A model generated the notes under the pieces. That model was not told the origin of the DNA. It ran no database searches and saw only the letters and a list, made by a program, of their open reading frames with translations. DNA of 64,000 nucleotides from Roseicella sp. DB1501 (GTDB lineage: Bacteria; Pseudomonadota; Alphaproteobacteria; Acetobacterales; Acetobacteraceae), in the NCBI RefSeq assembly GCF_013112485.1, contig NZ_JABFHG010000006.1, positions 248,001 to 312,000 on the forward strand. The letters run 5' to 3'. Below, piece by piece: positions 1 through 9,238 of this stretch (positions within the stretch are counted from its first letter, which is position 1; every line of letters starts with the position of its first letter). The position numbers and the translations under genes are program-made.

Positions 1-522
1 CAGGCGCTCTGCGAGGCCGCCCGGACCGATCCGGAGACCGGCAAGGCCGAGGTGGCGGAGATCGCCAACGACAATGGCGGCGGCCAGGTGGTGATCTCCG
101 GCCATAAGGGCGCGATCGACCGCGCCGTCGCCGCCGCGCCCGGCGCCGGCATCAAGCGCGCCATGCCGCTGCCGGTCTCGGCGCCCTTCCATTGCTCGCT
201 GATGGCGCCCGCCGCCGAGGCGATGGGTGAGGCGCTGGAGCGGGCCGCGATCGCCGCCCCCGTCGTCCCCGTCGTCGCCAATGTCTCGGCCGCGAAGGCC
301 ACGGACCCGGCCGAGATCCGCGACCTGCTGGTCCGGCAGGTGACCGGCACGGTGCGCTGGCGCGAATGCGTCGCCGCCATGGCCGCGATGGGCTGCGACC
401 GCTTCGCCGAGCTCGGCGCCGGCAAGGTGCTGACCGGCCTGATGAAGCGCAACGCGCCCGGCGCCACGGCCGTCGCGCTGGGCGCGCCGGGCGATATCGA
501 AGCCTTCCTGAAGAGCCTCTGA
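1..522 (+). CDS. fabD: Malonyl-CoA:ACP transacylase, C-terminal part (truncated by window edge)
   Basis: The frame is open from base 1 and gives the last 173 residues of FabD, which moves malonyl groups from CoA to acyl carrier protein at the start of fatty acid synthesis. The stretch PVSAPFHCSLM carries the catalytic His of the family; the active-site Ser (GHSLG motif) would lie upstream of the window. The ending ELGAGKVLTGLMKR is typical of FabD. fabG follows 12 bases later, the usual fab operon order. Confidence 0.93.
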   Translation, partial: QALCEAARTDPETGKAEVAEIANDNGGGQVVISGHKGAIDRAVAAAPGAGIKRAMPLPVSAPFHCSLMAPAAEAMGEALERAAIAAPVVPVVANVSAAKATDPAEIRDLLVRQVTGTVRWRECVAAMAAMGCDRFAELGAGKVLTGLMKRNAPGATAVALGAPGDIEAFLKSL

Positions 523-534
523 GGAGCCCGCGCC

Positions 535-1272
535 ATGTTCAGGCTGGATGGCAAGGTCGCGCTGGTCACCGGCGCGACGGGCGGCATCGGCGCCGCGACG
601 GCGCGGGCGCTGCACGCCCAGGGCGCCCAGGTGGCGCTGACCGGCCGCCGCGCGGCGGAGCTGGAGGCGCTGGCCGCCGAGCTCGGCGAGCGCGTGCTGG
701 TGGCGCCGGCCGACCTCGCCGAGGCGGCGGCGCCGGCGGCGCTGGTCGAGCAGGTGGAGGGCAAGCTCGGCGGGCTCGACATCCTGGTGAACAATGCCGG
801 CTTCACCCGCGACATGCTGGCGTTGCGCATGGGCGATGCCGACTGGGCCGCGGTGCTCGAGGTCGACCTGACCGCCCCCTTCCGCCTGGCCCGGGCGGCG
901 CTGCGTGGCATGATGAAGAAGCGGCATGGCCGCATCGTCTCCATCGCCTCCATCGTCGGCGTCACCGGCAATGCGGGCCAGGCGAATTACGCCGCGGCCA
1001 AGGCCGGACTGATCGGCATGAGCAAGTCGCTGGCGCAGGAGGTCGCGACGCGCGGCGTGACGGTGAACGTCGTCGCCCCGGGTTTCGTGAAGACGGCGAT
1101 GACGGACGCCCTGCCCGAGGCGGCGCGCGGCAAGCTGCTGGAGCGCATCCCGGCGGCGCGCATGGGCCTGCCGGAGGATATCGCCGGCGCGGTGGTCTAC
1201 CTCGCCAGCGCCGAGGCGGGCTGGGTCACCGGCCAGACCCTGCACGTGAATGGCGGGATGGCGATGATCTGA
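535..1272 (+). CDS. fabG: 3-oxoacyl-[ACP] reductase FabG
   Basis: A 245-residue short-chain dehydrogenase, full length for FabG, which reduces 3-oxoacyl-ACP with NADPH in fatty acid elongation. The TGATGGIG dinucleotide-binding motif is at residues 12-19, NNAG at 86-89, and the catalytic Ser139, Tyr152 and Lys156 are all present. The C-terminus (TLHVNGGMAMI) matches FabG. Its position directly after fabD separates it from the many other SDR enzymes. A GAGGAG ribosome-binding site lies just before the ATG. Confidence 0.96.
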   Translation: MFRLDGKVALVTGATGGIGAATARALHAQGAQVALTGRRAAELEALAAELGERVLVAPADLAEAAAPAALVEQVEGKLGGLDILVNNAGFTRDMLALRMGDADWAAVLEVDLTAPFRLARAALRGMMKKRHGRIVSIASIVGVTGNAGQANYAAAKAGLIGMSKSLAQEVATRGVTVNVVAPGFVKTAMTDALPEAARGKLLERIPAARMGLPEDIAGAVVYLASAEAGWVTGQTLHVNGGMAMI

Positions 1273-1276
1273 TCCA

Positions 1277-1380
1277 CTGGCCCTCAGGCACCGGGCGCCA
1301 ATCTCCGGTTCGCCTGGCTGCGCGACATGGGTCGCGGGCCCCGTTCGGGACCTCGGACAGGTCATAAGACCGGTCCGTTC
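1277..1380 (-). repeat. Multi-hairpin intergenic element, copy R1
   Basis: On the minus strand this reads as the same series of short hairpins found at 7969-8097, 29148-29262 and 35008-35146: GGACCGGTC/GACCTGTCC, then a CCCGAACGGGG loop region, then GCGAC-CCAT-GTCGC, then a decayed fourth stem. It fills the space between the convergent fabG and amidase genes. The terminal GTCA-loop hairpin seen in other copies is not recognisable here. Confidence 0.8.
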
Positions 1381-1419
1381 GCATCAAGTGGCTGGCCGCC
1401 CGCCGGCCTGCCCCTTTTG

Positions 1420-2775
1420 CTACAGGTCGAGCCGGATGCCGGTCTCCGAGAGGAGGAAGCCGGCCAGCCGCGCATCCGCCCCCGGCGCGCCGAAGAGCAG
1501 CGCCCCGACCGGCATCCCGCTCGCCTCGTCCAGCCCGGCGCGCAGCGTGGCGACCGGCCCGCCGAGCGCCGTGGTCGGGATGACGAAGGACGGATCGCCG
1601 GTGGTGCCGTCGGCCGGCGCCACATCCGGGGCCGCGGGCAGCAGCAGCAGCTCCTCGGTGCCGAATTCCGCCCAGAAGCGGCGGCGGATGCCGGCCAGCC
1701 GGTGCAGCGCGTTGAGATACTTCGCCTCGGGCACCGCCAGCCCGGCCTCGATATCGGCGGCCAGGCGCGGAGCCAGGCGCTCCCGCGGCAGCCGGGCATG
1801 GGTGCGGCCGAGCTCGGCGAGCAGCACGATACGATGGGTGGCGAGGATCTCCTCGAGCCCGACCGGCGTCGCGGCGCAGCGGATCGCCAGCCCGGCCACC
1901 GCCAGCCGCTCGGCCAGCGCCGTGATACCGGCGGCGATGCCCGGCGCGACGCGGCGCGCCACCAGCGGGTCCTCCAGCACCATCAGCCGGGGCGGCGGCG
2001 CCTGGTGGTGCCAGGGGGCGCCGAGCCGCAGATGGTCGGCCGCATAGCCGCCGGCGAGCAGGGCGGCGTCCCGGGCCGAGGCGCCGAAGGCGCCGACCGT
2101 GTCGAAGCTCGGCGCCAGCGGCACCACCCCGGCGCCGCCGATGGCCAGGGTCGAGGGCTTGAAGGCGCCGGCGCCAGTATAGGCCGCCGGCCGGTTGACG
2201 CTGCCTGCCGTCTGGGTGCCGAGGGCGAGCGGCACCGTGCCGCAGGCGATCGCCGCGCCCGAGCCGGCGGAGGAGCCGCCCGGCGTCCGCGCCAGGTCCC
2301 AGGGATTTCGCGTCGGCGGGCGGGATTCGTAATAGGCGTATTCGGTGGTGTGCAGCTTGCCCAGGATGATGGCGCCCGCCGCCCGCAGATGCGCCACCAC
2401 CGTGGCATCGGCCGTCGCCGGGGCGATCCCGTCGCGCGAGGCGCTGTTCGCCCGGGTCGGCAGGCCGGCAACGTCGATCACGTCCTTCACCCCGACCGGG
2501 ATGCCGTGCAGCGGGCCGCGCACCGCCCCCGCCGCCCGCTCGGCATCGAGGGCGCGGGCAGCGGCCAGCGCCTCCTCGGCCAGCACATGCACCCAGGCCC
2601 GCACCGCGCCGTCCACGGCCGCGATGCGGTCGAGGCAGCGGCAAACCAGCGCCGTCGCGGTCAGCGAGCCGGCCGCCATGGCCGCCGCGAGGTCCTGCAC
2701 CCGGCCGGGATCCTGGACCAGCGCCTCCGCAACGGCGGGCTCCGGCGCGAGCGGGACCGGGTTGGAGCCGCTCAT
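1420..2775 (-). CDS. Amidase signature family amidohydrolase
   Basis: A 451-residue member of the amidase signature family, which hydrolyses amide bonds with a Ser-cisSer-Lys triad. Lys97 (GVKDVID), cis-Ser168 (GGSSAGS) and nucleophile Ser192 (GTQTAGS) are all present with normal spacing. The ATG at 2775 is chosen; an in-frame ATG at 2808 would add 11 residues. It is not GatA: there are no gatB/gatC neighbours and it resembles single-gene amidases. The substrate cannot be told. It stands alone, divergent from dapF. Confidence 0.85.
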   Translation of the reverse strand: MSGSNPVPLAPEPAVAEALVQDPGRVQDLAAAMAAGSLTATALVCRCLDRIAAVDGAVRAWVHVLAEEALAAARALDAERAAGAVRGPLHGIPVGVKDVIDVAGLPTRANSASRDGIAPATADATVVAHLRAAGAIILGKLHTTEYAYYESRPPTRNPWDLARTPGGSSAGSGAAIACGTVPLALGTQTAGSVNRPAAYTGAGAFKPSTLAIGGAGVVPLAPSFDTVGAFGASARDAALLAGGYAADHLRLGAPWHHQAPPPRLMVLEDPLVARRVAPGIAAGITALAERLAVAGLAIRCAATPVGLEEILATHRIVLLAELGRTHARLPRERLAPRLAADIEAGLAVPEAKYLNALHRLAGIRRRFWAEFGTEELLLLPAAPDVAPADGTTGDPSFVIPTTALGGPVATLRAGLDEASGMPVGALLFGAPGADARLAGFLLSETGIRLDL

Positions 2776-3019
2776 CGGCCGCCCACCCGGCGGCGCGTCA
2801 CGGGCCATGGCGGCGGGGCGGCGGCACGGCCGGTGGAAGCAACCATGCTGCGAAACGCCATCTGCTGTCTCCGCGTCAGCCGAGGCCAGGATGCCCGGCG
2901 ACGGGTTTAGCAAGCACCATGCCGGTAGCAACAGCCCGGCCGGTCGCGGCCGGCGCTGCCCTCCCATGCGCCGCGCCGTCTTGGATTGGTCGCCCGCCCA
3001 CGGCATATCTGCGCCCGCC

Positions 3020-3859
3020 ATGGTCCCCTTCCGGAAGATGCACGGCCTGGGCAACGACTTCGTCGTCCTCGATGCCCGCCAGGCCCTGCCGCCCATCACG
3101 CCCGTCCGGGCCGCCGCCCTCGCGGACCGGCGCTTCGGCGTGGGCTGCGACCAGCTCATCCTGCTCGAGCCCGGGGGTGAGGGGGCGGATGTCTTCATGC
3201 GCATCCGCAACCCCGACGGGTCGGAGGCCGGGGCCTGCGGCAATGCCACGCGCTGCGTCGCCGCCCTCCTCGCAGGGGAGCGGGACAGCGACCGGGTGGT
3301 GGTGCGGACCATCGCCGGCGACCTGCCGGTGGAGCGGCTGCGGGACGGGGCCGGACGCGATCTCTGGCGCGCCGATATGGGCGAGGCGCGGCTCGACTGG
3401 CGGGCGGTGCCGCTGGCATCGGCGATGGACACGCTGCACCTGCCGCTCGCGGCCGGCGGCGTCGCCGATCCGGCCGCCTGCTCCATGGGCAACCCGCACG
3501 CCACCTTCTTCGTCCCCGCGCTCGACGCGCTGGAGCTGGCGACGATCGGCCCGGCGCTGGAGCACGACCCGATCTTTCCCGAACGCGCCAATATCGGCTT
3601 CGCCCAGGTGCTGGACCGCGCCCATCTCCGCCTCGCGGTCTGGGAACGCGGCGCCGGGCTGACGCTGGCCTGCGGCTCCGGCGCCTGCGCGGCGCTGGTG
3701 AATGCGGCGCGGCGCGGCCTGACCGACCGGCGCGCCACCGTCTCCCTGCCCGGCGGCGACCTGCTGATCGAATGGCGGGAGGACGGGCATGTGCTGATGA
3801 CCGGCCCGGCGGCCACCGCCTTCACCGGCACGCTCGACCTCGAGGCCTATCCGCGGTGA
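3020..3859 (+). CDS. dapF: Diaminopimelate epimerase
   Basis: A 279-residue DapF, which converts LL- to meso-diaminopimelate for lysine and peptidoglycan synthesis without a cofactor. The two catalytic cysteines are present: Cys73 in GACGNATRC and Cys218 in LACGSGACA. The N-terminus [15 protein letters not shown] is diagnostic and fixes the start at 3020. The last codon and stop overlap the GTG start of the next gene, so the two are probably translationally coupled, as is common for dapF-mtaB-ftsY in alphaproteobacteria. Confidence 0.96.
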   Translation: MVPFRKMHGLGNDFVVLDARQALPPITPVRAAALADRRFGVGCDQLILLEPGGEGADVFMRIRNPDGSEAGACGNATRCVAALLAGERDSDRVVVRTIAGDLPVERLRDGAGRDLWRADMGEARLDWRAVPLASAMDTLHLPLAAGGVADPAACSMGNPHATFFVPALDALELATIGPALEHDPIFPERANIGFAQVLDRAHLRLAVWERGAGLTLACGSGACAALVNAARRGLTDRRATVSLPGGDLLIEWREDGHVLMTGPAATAFTGTLDLEAYPR

Positions 3860-5112
3860 GCGTCGAGGTCCTCACCTTCGGTTGCCGGCTCAACACCTAT
3901 GAGTCCGAGGCGATGCGGTCGTTGGCGACCGAGGCCGGGCATGCCGGGACCATCGTCGTGAACACCTGCGCCGTCACCGCCGAGGCGGAGCGGCAGGCAC
4001 GGCAGGCGATCCGCCGCGCGGCGCGCGACAATCCGGGGGCCCGCATCGTCGTCACCGGCTGCGCCGCGCAGATCGCGCCCGAACGCTGGGCCGGCCTGCC
4101 CGGCGTCGCCCGGGTGATCGGCAATGCCGACAAGCTGAAGCCGGAGAGCTGGGCGCTCGGCGCGCCGCCCGCCCCGGTCAGCGACATCATGGCGGCGACC
4201 GAGACGGCGGCGCATCTGGTGACGGAGTTCGCCGGCCGCGCCCGCGCCTTCGTGCAGGTGCAGCAGGGCTGCGACCACCGCTGCACCTTCTGCGTCATCC
4301 CCTTCGGCCGCGGCCCCTCCCGCTCCGTCCCGATCGGCGCCATCGTCGAGCAGGTGCGGGCGCTGGTCGCGCATGGCTACCGCGAGGTGGTGCTGACCGG
4401 CGTCGATATCACCTCCTACGGCCCGGACCTGCCGGGCGCGCCGAGCCTCGGCCAGATGGTGCGCCGGCTGCTCGCCCTGGTGCCGGAGCTGCCGCGGCTG
4501 CGCCTCTCCTCGCTCGACCCGGTGGAGGTGGACGAGGATCTCTGGCGGCTGATCGCCGGCGAGCCGCGGCTGCTGCCGCATCTGCATCTCTCGCTGCAGC
4601 ATGGCGCCGACCTGATCCTGAAGCGGATGAAGCGCCGGCACCTCCGGGCCGATGCCCTGGCCTTCGCCCGGCGGGCGCGGGCGCTGCGCCCGGACATGGC
4701 CTTCGGCGCCGATTTGATCGCCGGCTTCCCGACCGAGACCGAGGCGCAGTTCCGCGCCACGCTCGATCTCGTCGAGGAGATGGAACTGAGCTTCCTGCAC
4801 GTCTTTCCCTATTCCGAGCGGCCGGGCACGCCGGCGGCGCGCATGCCGCAGCTGCCGGTGCCGCTGCGCAAGGAGCGGGCGGCGCGGCTGCGCGAGGCCG
4901 GCCGGCAGGCCGCGACGCGCTTCTATGCCGCGCGGCTGGGCGCGGCGCGGCTGGGGGAGGAGGAGCAGGTGCTGTTCGAGCGCGAGGATCGCGGCCATAC
5001 GGCGCATTTCGCCCCCCTGCGCCTGATCGGCGGCGCCGCCGCGCCGGGCGAGCTGCGCCGGGTGCGGGTGACCGGCACGGCGGCGGACGGCCTGCTGGCC
5101 CGGGCGGCCTGA
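3856..5112 (+). CDS. mtaB: tRNA (N6-threonylcarbamoyladenosine-37) 2-methylthiotransferase MtaB
   Basis: A 418-residue radical-SAM methylthiotransferase that adds a methylthio group to t6A37 in ANN-decoding tRNAs. The N-terminal UPF0004 domain has its cluster cysteines in TFGCRLN, NTCAVT and TGCAAQ. The radical-SAM cluster motif is CDHRCTFC, followed by a C-terminal TRAM-like segment. TFGCRLN rather than TYGCQMN points to MtaB and not MiaB. The GTG start overlaps the dapF stop by four bases; starting there removes a spurious N-terminal extension. ftsY begins three bases downstream. Confidence 0.93.
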   Translation: MSVEVLTFGCRLNTYESEAMRSLATEAGHAGTIVVNTCAVTAEAERQARQAIRRAARDNPGARIVVTGCAAQIAPERWAGLPGVARVIGNADKLKPESWALGAPPAPVSDIMAATETAAHLVTEFAGRARAFVQVQQGCDHRCTFCVIPFGRGPSRSVPIGAIVEQVRALVAHGYREVVLTGVDITSYGPDLPGAPSLGQMVRRLLALVPELPRLRLSSLDPVEVDEDLWRLIAGEPRLLPHLHLSLQHGADLILKRMKRRHLRADALAFARRARALRPDMAFGADLIAGFPTETEAQFRATLDLVEEMELSFLHVFPYSERPGTPAARMPQLPVPLRKERAARLREAGRQAATRFYAARLGAARLGEEEQVLFEREDRGHTAHFAPLRLIGGAAAPGELRRVRVTGTAADGLLARAA

Positions 5113-5115
5113 GCC

Positions 5116-6501
5116 ATGGCGCTCCGCGACTGGATCACCCGGCTGCGCAGCCGGGGCGAGACGCCGCCGGCCGAGACGCCGGCCACCGAACCGCCGCCGC
5201 CCGCGGCGATCCCCGATCTCGCACCGCCGGCACCGCCCGCCGCGCCCCCCGCAGGGCCCGTTCCCGCGCCGCCGCCCCCTGCCCCGGCCGCACCCGACCT
5301 TGCGCCGCCACCGCCGGCGCCCTCCCCGGCGCCCCATCCCGAGCCTGAGCGCCCTGCACCGCCCGAGCCCGCGAGGCAGGACCAGGACGGCGCGGCGGCC
5401 GCACCGCCGCCACCCCCGGCCGCGGATGCCGATCTCGCGCCGCCGCCGGCGCCACCGCCCACCATCCCGGCGCCCGAGCCGGTCCCGGCCCCGGTTGCCG
5501 CGCCGCCACCGGCCTCGGTCGTCGTGTCGCCACCCGCGCCGCCGCCCGTCCCGGCGCCTGCCGAGGAGCCGGCCACCGGGCGTCCGGGCTGGTTCTCCCG
5601 CCTCAAGGCCGGGCTGTCGCGCTCCACCGCCAAGCTCACCGAGAGCGTCACCACCCTCTTCCGCAAGCGCCGCCTCGACGACGAGGCGCTGGAGGAGCTG
5701 GAGGAGACGCTGATCACCGCCGATCTCGGCGTCGCCGCCTCCCGCCGCATCGTCGAGGGCTTCCGCAAGACCCGCTTCGGCAAGGAAGTGACGGATGAGG
5801 AGGTGAAGACGGCGCTGGCCGAGGCGATCGCCGAGATCCTCGGCCCCGTCGCGCGGCCGATGCCGATCGAGCCGGCGCATGCGCCGCATGTTGTGCTGGT
5901 GGTGGGGGTGAACGGCACCGGCAAGACCACCACCATCGCCAAGCTCGGCCAGCAATACCGCGAGCAGGGCCTGGCCTGCGCCTTCGTCGCCGGCGACACC
6001 TTCCGCGCCGCGGCGGTCGAGCAGCTGCAGATCTGGGGCGACCGCACCGGCTGCCGGGTGCACGTGCCGGCCAAGGAGGGGGCGGATGCCGCCGGCCTTG
6101 CCTTCGACGCGCTGAAGGCGGCGAAGGCGGATGGCACGGAGGTGCTGCTGGTCGATACCGCCGGGCGGCTGCACAACAAGTCCGCCCTGATGGAGGAGCT
6201 GCGGAAGATCGTCCGCGTCATCCGCCGGGTGGACGAGACGGCGCCGCATTCGGTGCTGCTGGTGCTGGATGCCACCACCGGCCAGAACGCCATCCAGCAG
6301 GCCAAGGTGTTCAAGGAGATGGTCTCGGTCAGTGGCCTCGCCGTGACCAAGCTGGACGGCTCGGCCAAGGGCGGCGTGGTGGTGGCGCTGGCGCAGGAAT
6401 TCGGCCTGCCGGTGCATTTCGTCGGCGTCGGCGAGAAGGCGGCCGACCTGCGGCCCTTCGCGGCGCGCGACTTCGCCCGCGGGCTGATGGGGCTGGACTG
6501 A
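5116..6501 (+). CDS. ftsY: Signal recognition particle receptor FtsY
   Basis: A 461-residue SRP-receptor GTPase that docks ribosome-SRP complexes at the membrane. The NG domain occupies about residues 155-461, with GVNGTGKTTT (G1), DTAGR (G3) and TKLDGSAKGG (G4). The usual acidic A domain is replaced by about 135 residues (17-152) made mostly of Pro and Ala, with a PDLAPP/ADLAPP unit occurring three times. A basic segment, GWFSRLKAGLSRS, links this to the NG domain and probably binds lipid. It follows mtaB by three bases. Confidence 0.96.
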   Translation: MALRDWITRLRSRGETPPAETPATEPPPPAAIPDLAPPAPPAAPPAGPVPAPPPPAPAAPDLAPPPPAPSPAPHPEPERPAPPEPARQDQDGAAAAPPPPPAADADLAPPPAPPPTIPAPEPVPAPVAAPPPASVVVSPPAPPPVPAPAEEPATGRPGWFSRLKAGLSRSTAKLTESVTTLFRKRRLDDEALEELEETLITADLGVAASRRIVEGFRKTRFGKEVTDEEVKTALAEAIAEILGPVARPMPIEPAHAPHVVLVVGVNGTGKTTTIAKLGQQYREQGLACAFVAGDTFRAAAVEQLQIWGDRTGCRVHVPAKEGADAAGLAFDALKAAKADGTEVLLVDTAGRLHNKSALMEELRKIVRVIRRVDETAPHSVLLVLDATTGQNAIQQAKVFKEMVSVSGLAVTKLDGSAKGGVVVALAQEFGLPVHFVGVGEKAADLRPFAARDFARGLMGLD

Positions 6502-6584
6502 ACGGCCCGGCGGCGTAGGGTCGCGGCGCAGAAGGACCAAGCAGGGCAGGGCCGGCAATGGCCCCCGCCCGGAGGAGACCCGCC

Positions 6585-7157
6585 ATGGCCCAGCCCGCCG
6601 TCAGCCGCTTCCCCGTCCCGCGCCTCGCGGACATGCCCGAGGACATCCGCGCGCGGATCGAGAAGGTGCAGGAGAAGTCGGGCTTCATCCCGAACGTCTT
6701 CCTGATGCTCGCCTACCGGCCGGAGGAATTCCGCGCCTTCATGGCCTATCACGACACGCTCATGGACAAGCCCGGCGGCCTCTCCAAGGCCGAGCGGGAG
6801 ATGATCGTGGTCGCCGTCTCCTCCTACAACCAGTGCCAGTACTGCGTCGTCGCGCATGGCGCGATCCTCCGCATCCGCGCCAAGAACCCGCTGATCGCCG
6901 ACCAGATTGCCGCCAATTTCCGCAAGGCCGACATCACGCCGAAGCAGCGGGCGATGCTGGAATTCGCCCTCAAGGTCACGCAGCGGGCCAACGAGGTGGA
7001 GGAGGCCGACAGCGCCGCCCTGCGCGACCACGGCTTCACCGATGACGACATCTGGGACATCGCCGCCATCGCCGCCTTCTTCGGCATGTCCAACCGCATG
7101 GCCAATGTCACCTCGCTGCGGCCGAACGAGGAATTCTACGCCCTGGGCCGGGGCTGA
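6585..7157 (+). CDS. Peroxidase-related (AhpD/CMD-like) protein
   Basis: A 190-residue protein of the carboxymuconolactone decarboxylase/AhpD-like superfamily. QCQYCVVAHG contains the CxxC...H redox motif, and the N-terminal RIEKVQEKSGFIPNVF matches the uncharacterised peroxidase-related subgroup. The ATG at 6585 is chosen because GGAGGAGA lies just upstream; an earlier ATG at 6558 has no such site. A role in peroxide reduction is inferred from the family only. It ends five bases before the next gene and is probably cotranscribed with it. Confidence 0.82.
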   Translation: MAQPAVSRFPVPRLADMPEDIRARIEKVQEKSGFIPNVFLMLAYRPEEFRAFMAYHDTLMDKPGGLSKAEREMIVVAVSSYNQCQYCVVAHGAILRIRAKNPLIADQIAANFRKADITPKQRAMLEFALKVTQRANEVEEADSAALRDHGFTDDDIWDIAAIAAFFGMSNRMANVTSLRPNEEFYALGRG

Positions 7158-7162
7158 GCCGG

Positions 7163-7948
7163 ATGCCGGAAATCCGCTGGGAGCGCATGACCGGGCCGGA
7201 GTTGAAGGCGCTCGCGGCCCGGGATGCGCTGGCGGTGCTGCCCATCGGCAGCTTGGAGCAGCACGGCCCGCACCTGCCGGTCTGGACCGACAGTCTCTGC
7301 GCGCATGAGATCGCGCTGCGCGGCGCCGCGGCGGCCGGCATCCCGGTCGCGGTGCTGCCGCCGATGTGGATGGGGCTGTCGGAGCATCACCTGCCCTTCG
7401 GCGGCACCGTCACCCTCGACCACGCCACCTTCCATGCGGTGCTGCGCTGCGTGGTGCGGTCGCTGCTCGCCGACGGCTTCCGCAAGCTGCTGATCGTCAA
7501 CGGCCACGGCGGCAATATCGACCCGCTGGCGGTCAGCACGCGGGAGCTGGCGGTGGAATTCGGCATCCCGGTCGTCGTCACCACCTGGCCGAACCTGGCG
7601 CCGAAGGAGATCGCGGCACAGCTCACCACCCAGCCGGGCATCCAGCATGCCTGCGAGGGGGAGACCAGCCTCTGGCTCGCCCTCGACGCGACGCAGGTGC
7701 GGCGGGAGAAGCTGGCCGAGACGATCTCCAACCCGCCGCCCAATCCGCCCCCGGGCATGGTGCGCTTCTGGTCCTTCGAGGAACGGGCGCCCCGCACCGG
7801 CGTCCGCGGCGACCCGCGCGCCGCGACGGCGGAGAAGGGCGAGGCGATCCTCGCCGTGGTGACGGCGGCGCTGGCGGCGGCGATGCGCGATCCTGCGCTG
7901 TGGAGCACGCCCGACGATGTCTGGACTCCGGGCCGGTCGCAGCGCTGA
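7163..7948 (+). CDS. Creatininase family protein
   Basis: A 261-residue creatininase-fold amidohydrolase. LPIGSLEQHGPHLPVWTD and NGHGGNID carry the conserved metal-binding Glu, His and Asp residues. Family members include creatinine amidohydrolase, MftE-type peptidases and formamide hydrolases acting on FAPy-type compounds, and this one cannot be placed more exactly. No mycofactocin or creatine genes are nearby. It follows the AhpD-like gene by five bases. Confidence 0.85.
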   Translation: MPEIRWERMTGPELKALAARDALAVLPIGSLEQHGPHLPVWTDSLCAHEIALRGAAAAGIPVAVLPPMWMGLSEHHLPFGGTVTLDHATFHAVLRCVVRSLLADGFRKLLIVNGHGGNIDPLAVSTRELAVEFGIPVVVTTWPNLAPKEIAAQLTTQPGIQHACEGETSLWLALDATQVRREKLAETISNPPPNPPPGMVRFWSFEERAPRTGVRGDPRAATAEKGEAILAVVTAALAAAMRDPALWSTPDDVWTPGRSQR

Positions 7949-7968
7949 GGCGCGGAGCGCCTGCACCA

Positions 7969-8097
7969 ACGGACCGGTCCCTTGACCGGTTCGAGGCCCT
8001 GAACGGGGCCCGCCGCAGGTGCGGCGAAGCCAAGCAAGCCGGAGGCTTGCGCCCCGCGCCTGAGGGGGGCCTTCATGCGGTCACGCATGAGGGCTCC
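7969..8097 (+). repeat. Multi-hairpin intergenic element, copy R2
   Basis: Between a creatininase gene and the convergent small secreted-protein gene. In order: GGACCGGTC/GACCGGTTC, GGCCC-TGAA-CGGGGCC, CGCCGCA-GG-TGCGGCG, the linker GAAGCCAAG, CAAGCC-GGA-GGCTTG, the linker GCGCCCCGCGCCTGAGG, and a last hairpin CATGCG-GTCA-CGCATG. The order of stems and the linkers match copies R1, R3 and R5, while the stem bases differ in pairs. Confidence 0.85.
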
Positions 8098-8102
8098 TGG
8101 AC

Positions 8103-8456
8103 TCAATAGGAAAAAGGCACGTTGATCCGCGCGCCCGGCGCCGGCTTGAACAGCTTGTCCTCCAACACCTCGCGCTCCCCCTGATCGACCGCCCCCCGAC
8201 CGGGGAGCGGCCGGTTGATGATGCTGGGGTCGATCCGGGCGCGGTCCGGCTCGATGACGCGCGGGGCTTCGCGGGTGCGGTCGGGGACCGGCGCGATGCT
8301 GGAATTCGCCGGCAGGCCGGATTTCTGCGGCAGCGGGACGGAAGGCTGCTTCGGCAGGTCGAGCGGCGGCGGCTTGCCGGCGCCAGCCTGGGCCCGGGCG
8401 GTGCCAGCGGCCAGTGCGAGCATGAGGATCAGGCAGGGCAGGCTGCGTCGGCGCAT
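8103..8456 (-). CDS. Small secreted protein of unknown function
   Basis: A 117-residue protein with a clear signal peptide (MRRRSLPCLILMLALAAG, probable cleavage after ARA near residue 23). The rest is Pro-rich and lacks any domain I recognise; charged stretches such as DQGEREVLEDKLFKP occur near the end. Its ATG overlaps the TGA of the upstream Nudix gene by one base (TGATG), so the two are probably translationally coupled. The GC-biased codon pattern supports a real gene. Confidence 0.6.
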   Translation of the reverse strand: MRRRSLPCLILMLALAAGTARAQAGAGKPPPLDLPKQPSVPLPQKSGLPANSSIAPVPDRTREAPRVIEPDRARIDPSIINRPLPGRGAVDQGEREVLEDKLFKPAPGARINVPFSY

Positions 8457-9022
8457 CACAGCGCACTCCCGGCGGGCTGGGCCAAGGGGAGGGGCAGGGG
8501 CCTGGTGCCCCGCGGATCTTCCGGCGGATTGGTGGCCGGCGCCGCCAGCGGCCGGTCGCGCATGTCGTGCCAGCGGCGCAGCGCCCAATGGACCGAAGGG
8601 AAGGCGATGTCCTGCCAGGGGATCTCGTCCCAGCCGAAGAAGCCGACCTCCTGGCTCTCCGGACCGGCCGCGATGCCGGGCTCGGCCAGCCCGGCGCGGA
8701 AGATGACCTGCACCTGTCCGATCCGCGCGATCGAATAGACGGCGAGCACGCCCTCGATGGCGATGCGGGCGCCCGCCTCCTCCCAGGCCTCGCGCCGCGC
8801 GCCCTCCTCCACCGTCTCGGCCATCTCCATGTAGCCGGCGGGCAGGGTCCAGTAGCCGCGGCGCGGCTCGATGGCGCGCCGGCAGAGCAGGATGCGGCCC
8901 CCTTCGGCGACGACGCTGCCCACGACGATCTTCGGGTTCTCATAGGCGACGAAGCCGCAATCGGGGCAGGTCAGCCGCTCGCGGTCATCGCCGGGCGGAA
9001 CGGTGCGGACGAAATCCGGCAT
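8456..9022 (-). CDS. Nudix hydrolase with N-terminal zinc-ribbon-like segment
   Basis: A 188-residue Nudix hydrolase. The Nudix box spans GYMEMAETVEEGARREAWEE, with the REAWEEAG core intact. The N-terminus has RLTCPDCGFVAYENPK, as in NudC-like and ADP-ribose-pyrophosphatase-like Nudix proteins, although only one CxxC pair is present. The substrate (a nucleoside diphosphate linked to another group) is not certain. It is first in a two-gene unit with the small secreted protein. Confidence 0.85.
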   Translation of the reverse strand: MPDFVRTVPPGDDRERLTCPDCGFVAYENPKIVVGSVVAEGGRILLCRRAIEPRRGYWTLPAGYMEMAETVEEGARREAWEEAGARIAIEGVLAVYSIARIGQVQVIFRAGLAEPGIAAGPESQEVGFFGWDEIPWQDIAFPSVHWALRRWHDMRDRPLAAPATNPPEDPRGTRPLPLPLAQPAGSAL

Positions 9023-9086
9023 GGCTGGACGATGCGCGGGGCGCGGCCGCCATGCAAGGGCGGCCGGGCACCGTTACGCGCCTCGC

Positions 9087-9153
9087 TCCCGACCGTGAGC
9101 AGGGTCGGGACGACAGCGGATTGCGTTCAAGATTGAACGCCGCTCCGCTGTCG
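9087..9153. other. Two intergenic hairpins
   Basis: Downstream-facing hairpins lie in the spacer beside the Nudix gene: CCGACC-(7)-GGGTCGG at about 9088-9109, then an interrupted stem at 9112-9152 pairing GACAGCGGA with TCCGCTGTC and GCGTTCAA with TTGAACGC. The half CAGCGGATTGCGTTCA is also found at 45695-45710. There is no T-run, so these are not simple terminators. Confidence 0.5.
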
Positions 9154-9164
9154 CCTGTTGTTCC

Positions 9165-9217
9165 CAGAGCAGCGTCACGCCTCCGGGCGGTCTCGCCCTC
9201 CCGCGATCTGCTCTAGC
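9165..9217 (+). repeat. Short intergenic repeat family 3, copy a
   Basis: AGAGCAGCGTC, then a CCGGGCG half stem, then CGCCCTCCCGCGATC and TGCTCTAG. The same string of modules occurs at 46691-46742, 37491-37524 (minus strand) and, shortened, at 45692-45729. All four copies lie between genes. Confidence 0.65.
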
Positions 9218-9238
9218 GGTGGCGGCCCGACCCCGGGC

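Noticed and set aside
3847-6558. Very long open frame on the minus strand opposite mtaB and ftsY
   Set aside because: It is rich in Arg, Gly and His and mirrors the GC-rich coding strand; mtaB and ftsY have complete motifs on the plus strand. Similar antisense frames at 9598-12051 and 13001-16900 are rejected for the same reason.
7970-8100. Small proteins encoded within the multi-hairpin repeats
   Set aside because: Copies R2, R3 and R5 translate in one frame to similar peptides (for example RRRAQTSGLLGF), but this only reflects the repeated DNA; indels between copies break the frame and none has its own start signals.
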